Source: Vibrionaceae bacterium (GTDB taxonomy: Bacteria > Pseudomonadota > Gammaproteobacteria > Enterobacterales > Vibrionaceae). Taken from it: a stretch of DNA of 64,000 nucleotides. The stretch spans positions 62,001 to 126,000 of the forward strand of contig JAAEZQ010000003.1 in assembly GCA_018222805.1 (NCBI GenBank), given 5' to 3'. The notes beneath the pieces were generated by a model. It had not been told where the DNA came from. It searched no databases and saw only the letters and a program-made list of their open reading frames with translations. A program made the translations under genes and the position numbers. This document shows positions 63,664-64,000 of the stretch, piece after piece; positions within the stretch are counted from its first letter, which is position 1, and the number at the start of each line of letters is the position of its first letter.

Positions 63664-63676
63664 CTCGGGGTAGAAC

Positions 63677-64000
63677 ATGTTAGTTGGCTCTAAATGGTAC
63701 CGATTCGATTTCCATAATCACTCAACCGCATCAGATGACTATGCTCAGCCTGATCTCACAGAAAGAGAATGGCTTCTCAGCTATATGAGAAAGAGTGTTG
63801 ATGCTGTAGTGCTGACCGATCACAACACTGGTAAACAAGTAGACAAGCTTAAAGCTGAACTTGAGTTAATGAGGGTAGAAGCATCCACTAATGAACTTCC
63901 TGATTATCGACCGTTAGTTCTGTTTCCAGGTGTAGAGCTCACTGCGACTGGTGATGTGCACATCATTGCTATGTTCGATGAGGATGCGAGCTCTGCAGAG
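63677..64000 (+). CDS. PHP-domain protein, probable PHP-ATPase (Ppl/TrlF-like), 3' partial
   Basis: The frame opens at ATG 63677 and runs off the window (108 codons). MLVGSKWYRFDFHNHSTASDDY carries the first PHP motif (HxH), then VDAVVLTDHNTGKQ with the DHN motif and FPGVELTATGDVHIIAMF, with the GVEL and HI motifs. This is a PHP metal-dependent phosphoesterase N-terminus of the type fused to SMC-like ATPases (TrlF/Ppl). Known Ppl proteins give phage defence; that role is inferred, since the ATPase part lies outside the window. Confidence 0.75.
   Translation, partial: MLVGSKWYRFDFHNHSTASDDYAQPDLTEREWLLSYMRKSVDAVVLTDHNTGKQVDKLKAELELMRVEASTNELPDYRPLVLFPGVELTATGDVHIIAMFDEDASSAE

Overview
The window reads as a chromosomal segment of a Vibrio, most likely of the parahaemolyticus/alginolyticus/harveyi/vulnificus type. 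The main reason is a complete syp-type symbiosis/biofilm polysaccharide locus in the gene order known from Aliivibrio fischeri (sypA to sypR, except sypE). Moderate GC, a MetJ-regulated metA, a CspA-family gene and integron attC-like relics fit the same assignment. No rRNA, tRNA, CRISPR array or intact insertion sequence was recognised. Identifications rest on motif recognition by eye, not on database searches.

Bases 1-900 hold the 3' end of a PhzF-family gene followed by an attC-like sequence and a perfect hairpin. Bases 1012-22399 (all minus strand, read right to left) are the syp locus: sypA (STAS protein), sypB (OmpA-like lipoprotein), sypC (SLBB export protein), sypD (CpsD-like), a PhnD-like periplasmic binding protein where sypE would be expected, sypF (hybrid sensor kinase with HPt), sypG (sigma-54 activator), then glycosyltransferases, flippase, ligase, acyltransferase, Wzz protein and initiating sugar transferase (sypH-R). 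Four sigma-54 promoter/upstream-palindrome modules precede sypA, sypI, sypM and sypP, so the locus appears to be one SypG-driven regulon.

Bases 22848-33675 are an accessory stretch of small, mostly plus-strand genes: VOC proteins, an RRM protein, a TetR/HPP pair with two operators, DJ-1-like protein, racemase, three GNATs, HAD phosphatase, GFA protein, TauE/SafE exporter and PhnA/YjdM. It includes decayed pieces (truncated VOC gene, amidohydrolase tail).

Bases 34108-46213 form a polyamine catabolism island: an NhaC-type transporter plus puuA on the minus strand, and puuD-puuR-puuC-puuB-aguB-aguA-gabD-gabT on the plus strand. Together they encode agmatine -> N-carbamoylputrescine -> putrescine -> gamma-glutamyl intermediates -> GABA -> succinate, probably repressed by PuuR through two candidate boxes between puuA and puuD.

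Bases 46308-63380 are mixed housekeeping and regulatory genes: an EamA exporter/MarR pair, a 1054-residue hybrid kinase with tandem receivers, a PilW-like lipoprotein, metA with tandem met boxes, an LpxL-family acyltransferase, an RNase R-like exonuclease next to a cold-shock protein, and a LysR/DJ-1 pair. The right edge (63677 onward) starts a PHP-domain protein whose N-terminus resembles PHP-ATPases of the Ppl/TrlF type, a possible anti-phage gene cut by the window end.
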